The notes under the pieces: generated by a model
Seen by the model: only the letters and a program-made list of their open reading frames with translations
Database searches by the model: none
Told to the model about the DNA's origin: nothing
Shown: positions 23,692 through 31,507 of the stretch, in pieces
Position numbering within the stretch: the stretch's first letter is position 1
Layout of the letters: every line of letters starts with the position of its first letter
Assembly: GCA_045116915.1 (NCBI GenBank)
Contig: JBGUMQ010000087.1
Span: 1 to 37,091 of the forward strand
DNA from: UBA9732 sp045116915
Lineage (GTDB): Bacteria > Spirochaetota > Spirochaetia > Sphaerochaetales > Sphaerochaetaceae
Reading direction: 5' to 3'
Length of the DNA: 37,091 nucleotides
Position numbers and translations under genes: made by a program

Positions 23692-24309
23692 ATGAAGGTA
23701 TTGCTGATCAACGGAAGTCCCAGGAAGGACGGCAACACGGCCATCGCTCTGGACGAGATGGTGAAGGTCTTCGAACAGGAAGGAATCGAAACCGATGTCA
23801 TGCAGGTGGGCAACAAGGCCATCCGCGGATGCATCGCCTGCGGCTCGTGCGCCAAGGCCGGCAAGTGCGTTTTCGACGACGATGTGAACATCGCAGCGGA
23901 GAAGCTGAAGGAAGCCGACGGCCTTGTTGTGGGGTCGCCCGTCTACTATGCATCGGCAAACGGCACGCTGGTCTCGTTCCTGGACAGGCTGTTCCAGAGC
24001 GCGAAGTTCGACAAGACCATGAAGGTCGGGGCCTCGGTCGCCATCGCCAGACGCGGCGGGTGTTCCGCCACATTCGATGAGCTGAACAAGTATTTCACCA
24101 TCTGCGGCATGCCCGTGGCATCCAGCCAATACTGGAACAGCGTCCACGGCCGCATCAAGGGAGAGGCCGCCCAGGACGCGGAGGGCCTCCAGACCATGCG
24201 CACGCTTGCGCGCAACCTGGCCTTCCTGATGAAGAGCATCGCCCTGGGCAAGGAGAAGTACGGCCTTCCCGAGAAGGAGGACTGGCTTCCCACTCATTTC
24301 ATCCGCTGA
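23692..24309 (+). CDS. flavodoxin-fold NAD(P)H-dependent oxidoreductase / iron-sulfur flavoprotein-like
   Basis: This 205-residue protein starts with the FMN-binding LLINGSPRKDGNTAIALDEM motif of the NADPH-dependent FMN reductase family. It has a compact cysteine motif C-x2-C-x2-C-x5-C at residues 47-59 (CIACGSCAKAGKC), the spacing that binds a 4Fe-4S cluster in archaeal-type iron-sulfur flavoproteins. GSPVYYASANGTLVSFLDRL is the second flavin loop. It would pass electrons in the cytoplasm; donor and acceptor are unknown. AAGGGGGAG precedes the ATG, 18 bases after tcdA. No redox partner gene adjoins it. Confidence 0.88.
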   Translation: MKVLLINGSPRKDGNTAIALDEMVKVFEQEGIETDVMQVGNKAIRGCIACGSCAKAGKCVFDDDVNIAAEKLKEADGLVVGSPVYYASANGTLVSFLDRLFQSAKFDKTMKVGASVAIARRGGCSATFDELNKYFTICGMPVASSQYWNSVHGRIKGEAAQDAEGLQTMRTLARNLAFLMKSIALGKEKYGLPEKEDWLPTHFIR

Positions 24310-24317
24310 GACATTCC

Positions 24318-24346
24318 TTGCCCAAAGGGGCGCAGGGTTGTATATT
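24318..24346 (+). promoter_or_regulatory. promoter of the membrane coiled-coil gene
   Basis: TTGCCC (24318-24323) and TATATT (24341-24346) are 17 bases apart; the -35 matches at 4 of 6 positions and the -10 at 5 of 6. The gene's ATG is at 24383 after a GGGAGG site. Confidence 0.5.
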
Positions 24347-24382
24347 ATCTATTGTTGAAATCCTTGTTATGGGAGGAACCTG

Positions 24383-24853
24383 ATGAAGGAAGTCCTTATC
24401 GGCCTTGGCGTGGGCCTTGTGATAGCGCTGATCGTCTACATCTGGCAGAGGATCGCGCGCAACGATGCCGACAGGAAGAACAAGTCGGAGATCACACGTC
24501 TGAAGAACATGCTGTCCGACCGCATGGACCTGGAGTCCGAAGGCCTGAACAAGCTCAAGGTTGAGAACGAGGAGCTCAGGAAGGCCAACGAGAACCTCCG
24601 CATCACCAACGCGAACCTGGCCAACAAGCCGGGCAGGGCGGAGGTCCAGAGGCTGCATATCTACCAGCAGGCCGTCGACAGGCTGATCATCAACAGCCCG
24701 GGCTTCGGAGCCGCCTGGCAGAGCGCCCTGAAGGAGAGCGAGGACGAGTTCGCAAAGACCTACACCGGAACCCAGGCGTTCTGGAAGAAGGTCCTTCCCG
24801 GCAAGACCAACGCCAAGCTGATCTCCCAGGACGTCGTGGACTCCCAGGACTGA
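24383..24853 (+). CDS. membrane-anchored coiled-coil protein, unknown function
   Basis: This 156-residue protein has a single N-terminal membrane helix (about residues 4-21, VLIGLGVGLVIALIVYIW) followed by a basic RIARND segment. A coiled coil spans about residues 34-82 (regular heptads through ITRLKNMLSDRM...LNKLKVENEELRKANENLRITNANL). A small C-terminal part has QQAVDRLIINSPGFGAAWQSALKESEDEF. By the positive-inside rule the coiled coil faces the cytoplasm. No known family is recognised. The ATG at 24383 follows GGGAGGAACCTG. It stands alone between its own promoter and the tRNA gene. Confidence 0.8.
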   Translation: MKEVLIGLGVGLVIALIVYIWQRIARNDADRKNKSEITRLKNMLSDRMDLESEGLNKLKVENEELRKANENLRITNANLANKPGRAEVQRLHIYQQAVDRLIINSPGFGAAWQSALKESEDEFAKTYTGTQAFWKKVLPGKTNAKLISQDVVDSQD

Positions 24854-24874
24854 CCTCCTATAGCACAAACCCCT

Positions 24875-24957
24875 GCCATGATGGTGGAATGGTAGACACC
24901 GGGGACTTAAAATCCCCTGCCGTCACAGGCGTACGAGTTCGAGTCTCGTTCATGGCA
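24875..24957 (+). tRNA. tRNA-Leu (anticodon UAA)
   Basis: This is a class II tRNA of 83 bases. The acceptor stem GCCATGA (24875-24881) pairs perfectly with TCATGGC (24950-24956), and A is the discriminator. The anticodon arm GGGA-CTTAAAA-TCCC gives anticodon TAA, which reads UUA. A long variable arm and the T-arm GAGTTCGAGTCTC follow. CCA is not encoded (TAA follows). Confidence 0.96.
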
Positions 24958-25298
24958 TAACCCTTCAATCAAAAAAACTCCGTAAAACCCCCAAAAAGCA
25001 GGGTCATAGGATAATTCCACTAATCGCACGTTGTATTCGTCATCCCTCTTGATACACTGAGGCCAGTTTCTCCTGTACGGCAAGATCAATGAATACTGTC
25101 TAATGGAATATGCAACTGTAGAGAACTATTTCTCGTTATCTGATTAGAAAAAAAACCGAACAAGTTATAAATTTTTCTAATAAGTGTAGTTCGCTTGTTG
25201 TGTTTTAATTGACAGTCTTTGCTGTCAGATTTATTATTCAAATAGAAAAAACCTGAACATGTTACTATTTTTTCTAATTGGTATTCAAGGAGCGGGAA
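24958..25298. promoter_or_regulatory. AT-rich intergenic region with promoter and two long palindromes
   Basis: No gene is seen here. A near-perfect promoter TTGACA (25209-25214) - 17 bases - TATTAT (25232-25237) precedes the ATPase gene. Two related imperfect palindromes lie at 25144-25180 and 25242-25277. Each has TTAGAAAAA-type and TTTTTCTAA arms around a CC-GAACA-GTTA core. The second begins at the predicted transcription start and the first lies about 30 bases upstream of the -35. A TGACAG/CTGTCA inverted repeat also starts within the -35. AAGGAG precedes the ATG at 25299. Two operators for one regulator is the simplest explanation. Confidence 0.6.
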
Positions 25299-26597
25299 AT
25301 GGAGATCAAGAGGGATTTCTATCTGAACAAACTGATCCAACGCAAGAACAACGGTTTGGTAAAGGTTATTACCGGTATCAGGCGGTGCGGCAAATCATAT
25401 CTTCTTTTTGAGCTTTTCCGTTCGCATCTCATCGAATCCGGCGTTCCATCGGATCATATAATAGCCATTGCCCTGGATGAAATCGAGAACGAGCCGCTCC
25501 GCGACGCACGAGTCCTTCATGAGAGCATTCTCTCAAGAATCACAGATGAGGGAAAGTATTATGTTCTTCTTGATGAGGCGCAGTTTGCGATAACGGAAGA
25601 GGAACGCAGGAAGCCCGATTCTCATATTGCACTTTACGGTGTCTTGAACTCACTGCTCCACAAAAAAAATGTCGATGTCTATATCACAGGAAGCAATTCC
25701 AAATTTCTTTCTGTGGATATCAGGACGGAATTCAGAGGACGTAGCGACGAGATCCATGTGGCACCTCTTTCATTTGGGGAATTCCTTGGATCAACCGATT
25801 CGGAAAAGAACGAGGCTTTCTCCGAATACATGCGCATGGCAGGTATGCCCGGTCTTCTCAACAAGGCAACACAAGAGGATAAGGTTCAATATCTCAAGGA
25901 CCTCTTTGATGAGACATACTTCAAGGACATCATCGAGAGGCATAAAATCGAACGGCCTGATGTTTTGTCCGAGCTGACAGACTGTCTCTGTTCCACAATA
26001 GGTTCGATTACCAATGTGAACAAACTCAAAGATACAATCAACAGCATGAAGAAGTCCAAGAAAAAAGAGCAGGTATCCTACGAGACAGTGAGTTCATATC
26101 TCAGGTATCTTGAGGACAGTTTTCTTTTCTGTGAGGCCAAACGCTATGATGTCAGGGGCAAGCAGCATTTCGCATCTTTGTGCAAGTACTACTGTTCTGA
26201 TCCGGGGTTGAGAAATGCAAAACTGAATATGAGGCAGGTTGAGGAATCCCACCTCATGGAGAATGTGATATACAACCATCTGATCAATCTCGGCTACTCT
26301 GTGGATGTCGGAATAATCGAGAGGCGTGAACGAGCGGAAGATGGGAAGTTGAAAAACAAGACATATGAGATAGATTTTGTCATAAACAAGGGTATGTACC
26401 AGTACTATGTGCAGAGTGCTTTCTCAATCGACAGTGAAGAAAAGAAAGAGTCTGAGTTGAAGCCCTTCAACATAGTCAACGATTCATTCCGTAAGATCAT
26501 TGTGACACGATACGGAGGAAAACCATGGTACGATGACAGAGGCTATCTGCATGTCTCGGTGATTGATTTTCTTCTGCGCGACGATATTCTTTCATGA
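25299..26597 (+). CDS. AAA_14/DUF4143 ATPase
   Basis: This 432-residue protein belongs to the widespread stand-alone AAA ATPases with a C-terminal DUF4143 domain. Walker A (GIRRCGKS) is at residues 26-33 and Walker B (YVLLDEAQ) has D92-E93. The sensor-like segment is YITGSNSKFLS, then FRGRSDEIHVAPLSFGEF. The C-terminal part (about 300-432) has HLMENVIYNHLINLGY and YEIDFVINKGMYQYYVQSAF, a PD-(D/E)XK-like pattern in which glutamine (VQ) stands where E-x-K would be expected. The cellular role is unknown. The ATG at 25299 is chosen over one at 25278 because AAGGAG lies in between. It is AT-rich against its neighbours, lies behind a tRNA gene, and is probably acquired. Confidence 0.88.
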   Translation: MEIKRDFYLNKLIQRKNNGLVKVITGIRRCGKSYLLFELFRSHLIESGVPSDHIIAIALDEIENEPLRDARVLHESILSRITDEGKYYVLLDEAQFAITEEERRKPDSHIALYGVLNSLLHKKNVDVYITGSNSKFLSVDIRTEFRGRSDEIHVAPLSFGEFLGSTDSEKNEAFSEYMRMAGMPGLLNKATQEDKVQYLKDLFDETYFKDIIERHKIERPDVLSELTDCLCSTIGSITNVNKLKDTINSMKKSKKKEQVSYETVSSYLRYLEDSFLFCEAKRYDVRGKQHFASLCKYYCSDPGLRNAKLNMRQVEESHLMENVIYNHLINLGYSVDVGIIERRERAEDGKLKNKTYEIDFVINKGMYQYYVQSAFSIDSEEKKESELKPFNIVNDSFRKIIVTRYGGKPWYDDRGYLHVSVIDFLLRDDILS

Positions 26598-26621
26598 TAT
26601 AAAGTATGAATTTCATTGTTG

Positions 26622-26651
26622 TTGCGCCCTTGGACCGGCACGGAATATAAT
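26622..26651 (+). promoter_or_regulatory. promoter of the lipoprotein-isomerase pair
   Basis: TTGCGC (26622-26627), 18 bases, then a perfect TATAAT (26646-26651). The lipoprotein start follows at 26672 behind AAGGGGG. Confidence 0.45.
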
Positions 26652-26671
26652 CTTTGCAAAAGGGGGCAGGG

Positions 26672-27841
26672 ATGATGAGAAAAGCCGCTTTGTTGTCCGT
26701 CTTGGTTCTGCTGCTGTGCGCGGCATGTTTCGTCACGCCGGAGGAGGATCCGCCCGTGAACACGTACGTGGTGAGCTTCGTCACGAACACGGAGGCGGTG
26801 ATAGAGGACAAGACCGTGGAGGAAGGCAAGACGGTCTCCGCTCCCACGACACCCGAGAACGAGGGCTATGTCTTCGACGGATGGTATGCCGATGCCGCAT
26901 TCTCGGAGAAATACAACTTCAAGACCAAGGTGATGTCCGACCTGACCTTGTATGCGAAATGGACGCTGATAGTGCCGAGCACGGTGAAATGGGCAGGCGT
27001 AAGATTCTCGAAATACGGTATTAGAGACAGCTATGGCAAGGACAACTTCCCAGGCCCTGATACTACAGCCGGTATCATGGACAAAATGGCTTCATGTTAC
27101 GATAACAGTACTGGAGCATGCATATTGATTGTCGGGACAATAAGCACCGATAAGGATGATTCCGGCAATATAGTCAATGGAAGGTGTTCATTGGAATTCC
27201 CTTTGTCCAAAAAGATCGATAATGCTTCTGGATCTAAGAAAGATTTCTATGAGGACTATCTTACCGCCATGGACAACTCTGGGCAGACTGTCTGGCTTCA
27301 GGTCGAGCCCGGAGATGCCGACCTTGTAGCTTTGGCTACAGAAGTAATGAACCGCTACAAACATCATCCATGCGTGAAAGGGTTCGGAATAGACGTGGAG
27401 TGGTACGAATACAGAAAGAAGTACAACGAAGAAGAGGGTGACAGTTCAAAACTTTCAAACACAATTGCAGAAAAAGTCCTCGATGCAGTACAAGCTATCA
27501 ACCCCGACTACACGCTGTTCGTCAAGCATTGGGACTACAACTGGCTGCCGTCCAGGATCGACGGCATCATCTATGTCGATGACTGGCAGATGTTCAAATC
27601 CAAACAGGATGCGGTGAACGTGTTCTCCGGCTGGGCCAACAGGTTCGCGCCGAACCCCGTGATGTTCCAGATAGGCTATGATGCCGACGAATGGATCTGG
27701 AGCAAGTTCGACAATCCGGCGCAGGAGTTCGGACAGATGATCGTGGACGGCTGCTACACCGGAAACGATGTGGGCATAATCTGGGTCGATTTCACACTGA
27801 AAGACGTGATGGACAAGATAAAGAATGAGGAGACAGTATGA
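26672..27841 (+). CDS. lipoprotein with InlB-type repeat and a possible glycosidase-like domain
   Basis: This is a predicted surface or periplasmic lipoprotein of 389 aa. The signal peptide ends LLLCAAC, with lipidated Cys19 in a relaxed spirochaete-style lipobox. Residues 32-97 form one Listeria-Bacteroides (InlB_B/Flg_new) repeat: YVVSFVTNTEA, EGYVFDGWYADAAFSEKYNF, LTLYAKW. The rest (about 105-389) looks like a TIM-barrel-type domain: CVKGFGIDVEWYEYR, YTLFVKHWDYNWLPSRIDGIIYVDD and VGIIWVDFTL could be strand ends of a glycosidase, but I cannot fix the family. Codons from about 27000 to 27500 are clearly less G/C-rich than those on either side. An upstream TTG at 26654 is in frame; AAGGGGG favours ATG 26672. 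It overlaps the next gene by ATGA. Confidence 0.75.
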   Translation: MMRKAALLSVLVLLLCAACFVTPEEDPPVNTYVVSFVTNTEAVIEDKTVEEGKTVSAPTTPENEGYVFDGWYADAAFSEKYNFKTKVMSDLTLYAKWTLIVPSTVKWAGVRFSKYGIRDSYGKDNFPGPDTTAGIMDKMASCYDNSTGACILIVGTISTDKDDSGNIVNGRCSLEFPLSKKIDNASGSKKDFYEDYLTAMDNSGQTVWLQVEPGDADLVALATEVMNRYKHHPCVKGFGIDVEWYEYRKKYNEEEGDSSKLSNTIAEKVLDAVQAINPDYTLFVKHWDYNWLPSRIDGIIYVDDWQMFKSKQDAVNVFSGWANRFAPNPVMFQIGYDADEWIWSKFDNPAQEFGQMIVDGCYTGNDVGIIWVDFTLKDVMDKIKNEETV

Positions 27842-29037
27842 TAAAGGTATCGAGTTTCCATTCGGATCTCCACCGCCAGGATGTGCTGGCGCAGAGGCAT
27901 GCATCGTTCCTAGCATCGATAGAATCCTTTCTGGGGCAGGAGATTGAGGTCGCCCCGATCGACGACTACGATGCCGACCTCAAGCTGGTCTTCATCTCGT
28001 CCGGCGGAAGCGAAGGCAAGTTCCTGGAGCACTTCGCAGAGATGAAGGCGCCGTACTACCTGCTGGCAAGCGGGACGGACAACAGCCTTGCCGCTTCGAT
28101 AGAGATCCTTACTTACCTCAACTGCGAGGGCTATGAGGGGGAGATCCTGCACGGAAGCCCCGATTACATCGCCCGGCGTATCAAGGACCTGATTTCAGGA
28201 AAAAAAGCGGAAAACTGCACCCCCGAACCGGCGGTCAGGCACATCGCAGCCGATGTGGTGCTGGGCGGAAGATACGGTGTTGTAGGAAAGCCGTCGGACT
28301 GGCTGATAGCATCCGTTCCGGAGAGCGAGGCGGCAATCAAGAGATTCGGAACAGAGCTTGTGGATATCCCGATGGATGTCCTGGTTTCCGAATATGAGAA
28401 GGAAAAATCAGTCGATGACATAAGAGAAGGCCTTGATTTCGGCTCAGCCGAACGCTTGGTCAGGGCTGTTCTCAGGCTCAGGGAGAAGTACAAGCTGGAC
28501 GGTCTGACCATCAGATGCTTCGACCTTCTGACACTGATCCACACGACGGGGTGCTTGTCTCTTGCTCAGCTTAACGGCGACGGATTCATCGGCACATGCG
28601 AGGGCGATGTGATGAGCATGATCACCATGGCGCTTGTGCGGAAGGTAACAGGCCAGTCGTCGTTCCAGGCTAATCCATCCAGAATCGATGTCGGTTCGAA
28701 CACCATGGTCCTTGCCCACTGCACCATGCCCTACGACATGGCCACATCCTACGGCCATGACACACATTTCGAATCGGGCATCGGTGTTGCTGTGAAAGGT
28801 GAGCTGGAGGAAGGTCCCGTCACGGTGCTCAGGCTGGCGAAGGACCTCAGCACATACTGGGTGGCCGAAGGAGAGATCATCGGAAATCTCAATGAGAGCT
28901 CGCTCTGCAGGACGCAGATAGAAGTCCGTCTGGACGACGGGTACCGCGTCTCGGACCTGCTGCGCAATCCATGCGGCAACCACCAGATCGTGTGCTACGG
29001 CCGCCACAGGGATGAGATAGTCAAGCTCCTGGGTTGA
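27838..29037 (+). CDS. L-fucose/L-arabinose isomerase family protein
   Basis: This 399-residue cytoplasmic protein resembles the sugar-isomerase fold (FucI/AraA-related). Support comes from the N-terminal Rossmann-like half with LVFISSGGSEGKF and LLASGTDNSLAASIEIL, and the C-terminal half with GLTIRCFDLL, GDGFIGTCEGDVMSMITM and FQANPSRIDVGSNTMVLAHCTMP, plus a late GNHQIVCYGRH segment. In this group a metal-bound aldose-ketose isomerisation is usual; the sugar here is unknown. Its start overlaps the lipoprotein stop (ATGA, 27838-27841), so the two are coupled, which suggests a shared sugar-scavenging role. No transporter or kinase adjoins them. No clear terminator follows. Confidence 0.75.
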   Translation: MIKVSSFHSDLHRQDVLAQRHASFLASIESFLGQEIEVAPIDDYDADLKLVFISSGGSEGKFLEHFAEMKAPYYLLASGTDNSLAASIEILTYLNCEGYEGEILHGSPDYIARRIKDLISGKKAENCTPEPAVRHIAADVVLGGRYGVVGKPSDWLIASVPESEAAIKRFGTELVDIPMDVLVSEYEKEKSVDDIREGLDFGSAERLVRAVLRLREKYKLDGLTIRCFDLLTLIHTTGCLSLAQLNGDGFIGTCEGDVMSMITMALVRKVTGQSSFQANPSRIDVGSNTMVLAHCTMPYDMATSYGHDTHFESGIGVAVKGELEEGPVTVLRLAKDLSTYWVAEGEIIGNLNESSLCRTQIEVRLDDGYRVSDLLRNPCGNHQIVCYGRHRDEIVKLLG

Positions 29038-29067
29038 GCCCCGGAAAGCCGCGAAAAGGAAAGCAAT

Positions 29068-29178
29068 TCAGAAAACCCAGTCGGGGCCGCCCATGAGGCG
29101 GACGTCAAGGTCCGAGGCATCGATCCGGTCCTGAGGTTGCTGGCCGCCCGCGAACGTAGAATATCCGCATTTTTGCCG
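29068..29178 (-). other. short open frame, possible decayed gene end
   Basis: Within the intergenic stretch 29038-29231 the minus strand has a 36-codon open frame without a good start. It ends in DLDVRLMGGPDWVF and a TGA at 29070-29068, with G/C-ending codons like the core genes. It may be the 3' remnant of a deleted gene. I do not recognise a family, and chance remains likely. Otherwise this stretch holds only a GCCCCG/CGGGGC pairing near 29039-29091. Confidence 0.2.
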
Positions 29179-29231
29179 TCAACAATTTCATTTTGCAGGA
29201 TCTGAACCCTGGATCCTGTGACGATGAACGG

Positions 29232-29273
29232 TTGACAATATCACTGTATAGTGATATCCTTGTATCGTGATAT
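29232..29273 (+). promoter_or_regulatory. promoter with operator of the DUF2442-HTH gene
   Basis: TTGACA (29232-29237), 17 bases, then TATCCT (29255-29260). The spacer is filled by a perfect inverted repeat, ATATCACT (29238-29245) / AGTGATAT (29250-29257), and a third half-site GTGATAT lies at 29267-29273 at the likely transcription start. This is the usual layout of an autorepressed antitoxin-type promoter; the gene behind it encodes a DNA-binding domain. Confidence 0.7.
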
Positions 29274-29291
29274 TTGCTATCGGAGTTGATT

Positions 29292-29843
29292 ATGGAAAGG
29301 TCAGTTTTTCATCTAATCAGGAGTCTTGGGACGACCGGAGACCTTCATCTGATAGCCCAGTTCGATGACGGTACCATCAAGTCATACGATGTTGGGAGAC
29401 TCTCGCGGAGAAACAAGGCATTCAAGATATTCGAATCCAAGTCCGAACTCTTCCTGAAGGCAAGGATCGATGCCGGAGGCTATGGCGTAGTATGGAATGA
29501 GGAAATCGATCTTTCGTCCGAAGAGATCTGGGCGAACGGGGATACTGTCGACAACTCATTCAACGATCTTCTGGCTTTCAGCGATGCCTCCAGGATATGG
29601 GGCCTCAACGAAAGCACATTGAGGAAGGCCTTGGTCTATGGGAAGCTGAAGGCTGGAACCGATTGCTGCAAATACGGAAAGCAGTGGGTCGTTACAAAAG
29701 AAGCGATGGTCAGGGAATATGGTCGTCCTGCGGAACGGGAATCGGAAGGCCTTGATTTCAGCTGGGAAGACCGTTATGTTGCAGAAAACGTGCCCAGGTA
29801 TTCATCCGACGCGGAAGAGAGGGGGAAGGAGAAGAAAACATGA
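29292..29843 (+). CDS. DUF2442 protein with C-terminal helix-turn-helix domain
   Basis: This 183-residue protein has an N-terminal DUF2442-like beta domain (about 1-85: LHLIAQFDDGTIKSYDVGRL, FKIFESKSELFLKARIDAGGYGVVWNEEIDLSSEEIW). A helix-turn-helix segment follows (about 95-145: FSDASRIWGLNESTLRKALVYGKLKAGTDCCKYGKQWVVTKEAMVREYG) of the kind seen in antitoxin-like regulators. DUF2442 proteins are commonly partnered with small toxin-like proteins such as DUF4160. No such partner is seen here; instead a transposase fragment is coupled to its 3' end. It probably binds the palindromic operator of its own promoter. The ATG at 29292 is set by GGAG eight bases upstream; an upstream non-ATG codon at 29274 would fall inside the operator. 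Confidence 0.78.
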   Translation: MERSVFHLIRSLGTTGDLHLIAQFDDGTIKSYDVGRLSRRNKAFKIFESKSELFLKARIDAGGYGVVWNEEIDLSSEEIWANGDTVDNSFNDLLAFSDASRIWGLNESTLRKALVYGKLKAGTDCCKYGKQWVVTKEAMVREYGRPAERESEGLDFSWEDRYVAENVPRYSSDAEERGKEKKT

Positions 29844-30217
29844 GCCAACTGTATATCGGAACAGGAAAAGTCGGACCAAGGCTTTACCTTTGTGTCGTCA
29901 TGCACTTTGAATCCAGGATGATACTCGGCTATGAATTCGGTTCCTCCAATTCGGATAAGCTCAAGCAGAGTCTTTGCCGGAATCTTGGGATCCAATCAAT
30001 TCCGCCTGTCTCACGGTATGTATCATCATTCTTCAGTTCGCTTGCAGCCGAGCAGATGTTGAGATACAGGTTCCATGACAATGATGAACGCAAGATGGCG
30101 GTGGTTGACTACATCGAATACCATAACAACGACCGGCTTCACAGTGCTATCAAATACAGGACCCCACGTGAGGTCTTCATGGAGATGGAGGAACAAGGTA
30201 AATTGTCCCTTCTTTGA
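29840..30217 (+). pseudogene. truncated IS3-family transposase (OrfB) without catalytic residues
   Basis: This 125-residue open frame matches two parts of the IS3/IS150 integrase: LYLCVVMHFESRMILGYEF from the core (usually YLxxVIDLFSRxIVGW) and the C-terminal YIEYHNNDRLHSAIKYRTPREVFM. The first aspartate segment (TDITY) is missing, and so is the whole HSDQGSQY part with the second aspartate. The last helix reads VSSFFSSL where ESFFSTL would hold the glutamate, so the DDE triad is gone. Yet the frame is open and its ATG overlaps the stop of the DUF2442-HTH gene (ATGA). It is either a neat internal-deletion remnant or a domesticated fragment. Full-length proteins are about 280 aa. Confidence 0.85.
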
Positions 30218-30281
30218 GGCTCTCTTTTCCCACACACATGCGTGACATATGCTACAATACCGTGACAGGGAGGAGAGGACA

Positions 30282-31397
30282 ATGGCAGTCGGAGATTTGA
30301 TCAAATGGTTCGCGATGTGCCTTGGGGCATACCTGGTGCTTTTCGCCGTGCAGATCCCGCTGCGCAGGAAGACAAGACTTGCCCTGCGCATAACGCTCTG
30401 TGTGGTCAAGGCGGCCATGATGGTCGGAACCGCGTACGTCATCATGGTGGTGCCCTGCTGGTTCTCTTCCCGCGGAGTCTATCCGACCACGGCCGTCTAC
30501 GCGGCTCTTATGGCGGATGTGGCATCCGACATCATCATGATCCCCGTCTCGGCAATAAGGAACAGGGGAGGCGAGGACAAGCCTTACCTGCTTTTCAACT
30601 TCCTGGTCAGCCTTCTCGTAACCATCGCCGTTGTGCTCTACGGCACGTTGAACATGCAGACCATCAGGGCCGACAGGGAGACATACACATCGGACAAACT
30701 CAGCAATGCGCACAGGTTCGTCTTTGTCTCCGACATCCACATGGGCGCCGCCCAAAGCAGGAGCACCATAGCGGAGGCTTTGGAGCGCATCAAGGCAGAG
30801 AATCCGGATTTCATAGTCCTGGCTGGCGACATCACCGACGAATTCACGCAGAAGGACGAGATGCAGGACATCATGTCCATGTTCGGAAGCCTCGGGATCC
30901 CGGTCTACTACGTCTACGGGAACCATGACCGCCAGGCCGGATCGGCCAGGGCGGGCGGACCGACCTACTCTCCCGAGGAACTGGAGAAAGCCATCAGTGA
31001 TGCAGGCCTGATCATCCTGGACGACAGCATGGCTATGATCTCGAGCGACCTCGTGCTCCTGGGAAGGGAGGCCTATAACCACGACTCGCGCAAGGATCCC
31101 GAGGACCTTCCGCAGACTAAGGACGGTCCGTTCATCCTCTGCATAGACCACTCTCCGTTCGAGAAGAAGGACATCGTCGCCACCGGAGCGGACCTGCAGG
31201 TTTCCGGCCACAGCCACGCCGGCCAGTTCTTCCCGCTGCAGTTCGTCTACAACGTCGCAGGCTACGATGCATACGGATGGTACAAGGTGGGGGAGACCGA
31301 TGTGTTCGTATCGTCGGGCTTCAGCGGATGGGGCGTCCCGTTCAGGACGGAGGGCCACAGCGAGTACGTCGTGATGGACCTGCTTCCGGCCAGATGA
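30282..31397 (+). CDS. membrane-anchored metallophosphoesterase
   Basis: This 371-residue protein has four predicted N-terminal membrane helices (about 7-25, 37-58, 66-88, 103-125) followed by a calcineurin-like phosphoesterase domain. The metal-binding motifs appear in order: VSDIHMG (about 148), LAGDITDE (about 182), YGNHD (about 220) and GHSHAGQFFP (about 308). YkuE-like enzymes of this layout cleave phosphodiesters, often in envelope lipids; the substrate here is unknown. The ATG at 30282 follows GGGAGGAGAGG; the frame extends upstream without a site. A TACAAT at 30253-30258, bracketed by two GTGACA copies, may be its -10 box. Confidence 0.88.
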   Translation: MAVGDLIKWFAMCLGAYLVLFAVQIPLRRKTRLALRITLCVVKAAMMVGTAYVIMVVPCWFSSRGVYPTTAVYAALMADVASDIIMIPVSAIRNRGGEDKPYLLFNFLVSLLVTIAVVLYGTLNMQTIRADRETYTSDKLSNAHRFVFVSDIHMGAAQSRSTIAEALERIKAENPDFIVLAGDITDEFTQKDEMQDIMSMFGSLGIPVYYVYGNHDRQAGSARAGGPTYSPEELEKAISDAGLIILDDSMAMISSDLVLLGREAYNHDSRKDPEDLPQTKDGPFILCIDHSPFEKKDIVATGADLQVSGHSHAGQFFPLQFVYNVAGYDAYGWYKVGETDVFVSSGFSGWGVPFRTEGHSEYVVMDLLPAR

Positions 31398-31458
31398 AGC
31401 GGACCGGCCGCAATGTGTTTTTTCGAAAAAAGCATTCTATCTTCCCGACATAATCTGT

Positions 31459-31464
31459 TATAAT
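31459..31464 (+). promoter_or_regulatory. -10 box of the STAS/PP2C operon
   Basis: A perfect TATAAT lies 43 bases before the STAS gene, but no good -35 lies 16-18 bases upstream (TTCTAT at 31435-31440 is the nearest). A 14-base perfect palindrome TTTTTTCGAAAAAA occurs at 31418-31431. An activator or an alternative sigma factor could be involved. Confidence 0.35.
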
Positions 31465-31507
31465 CATCATGATATAGTAGATACGGATCAGACCGGAGGA
31501 GCACGAC

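Noticed and set aside
24907..25340. Two short minus-strand frames in the region after the tRNA
   Set aside because: One covers the tRNA gene, and the other covers the palindromes and promoter; neither has a start site or motif.
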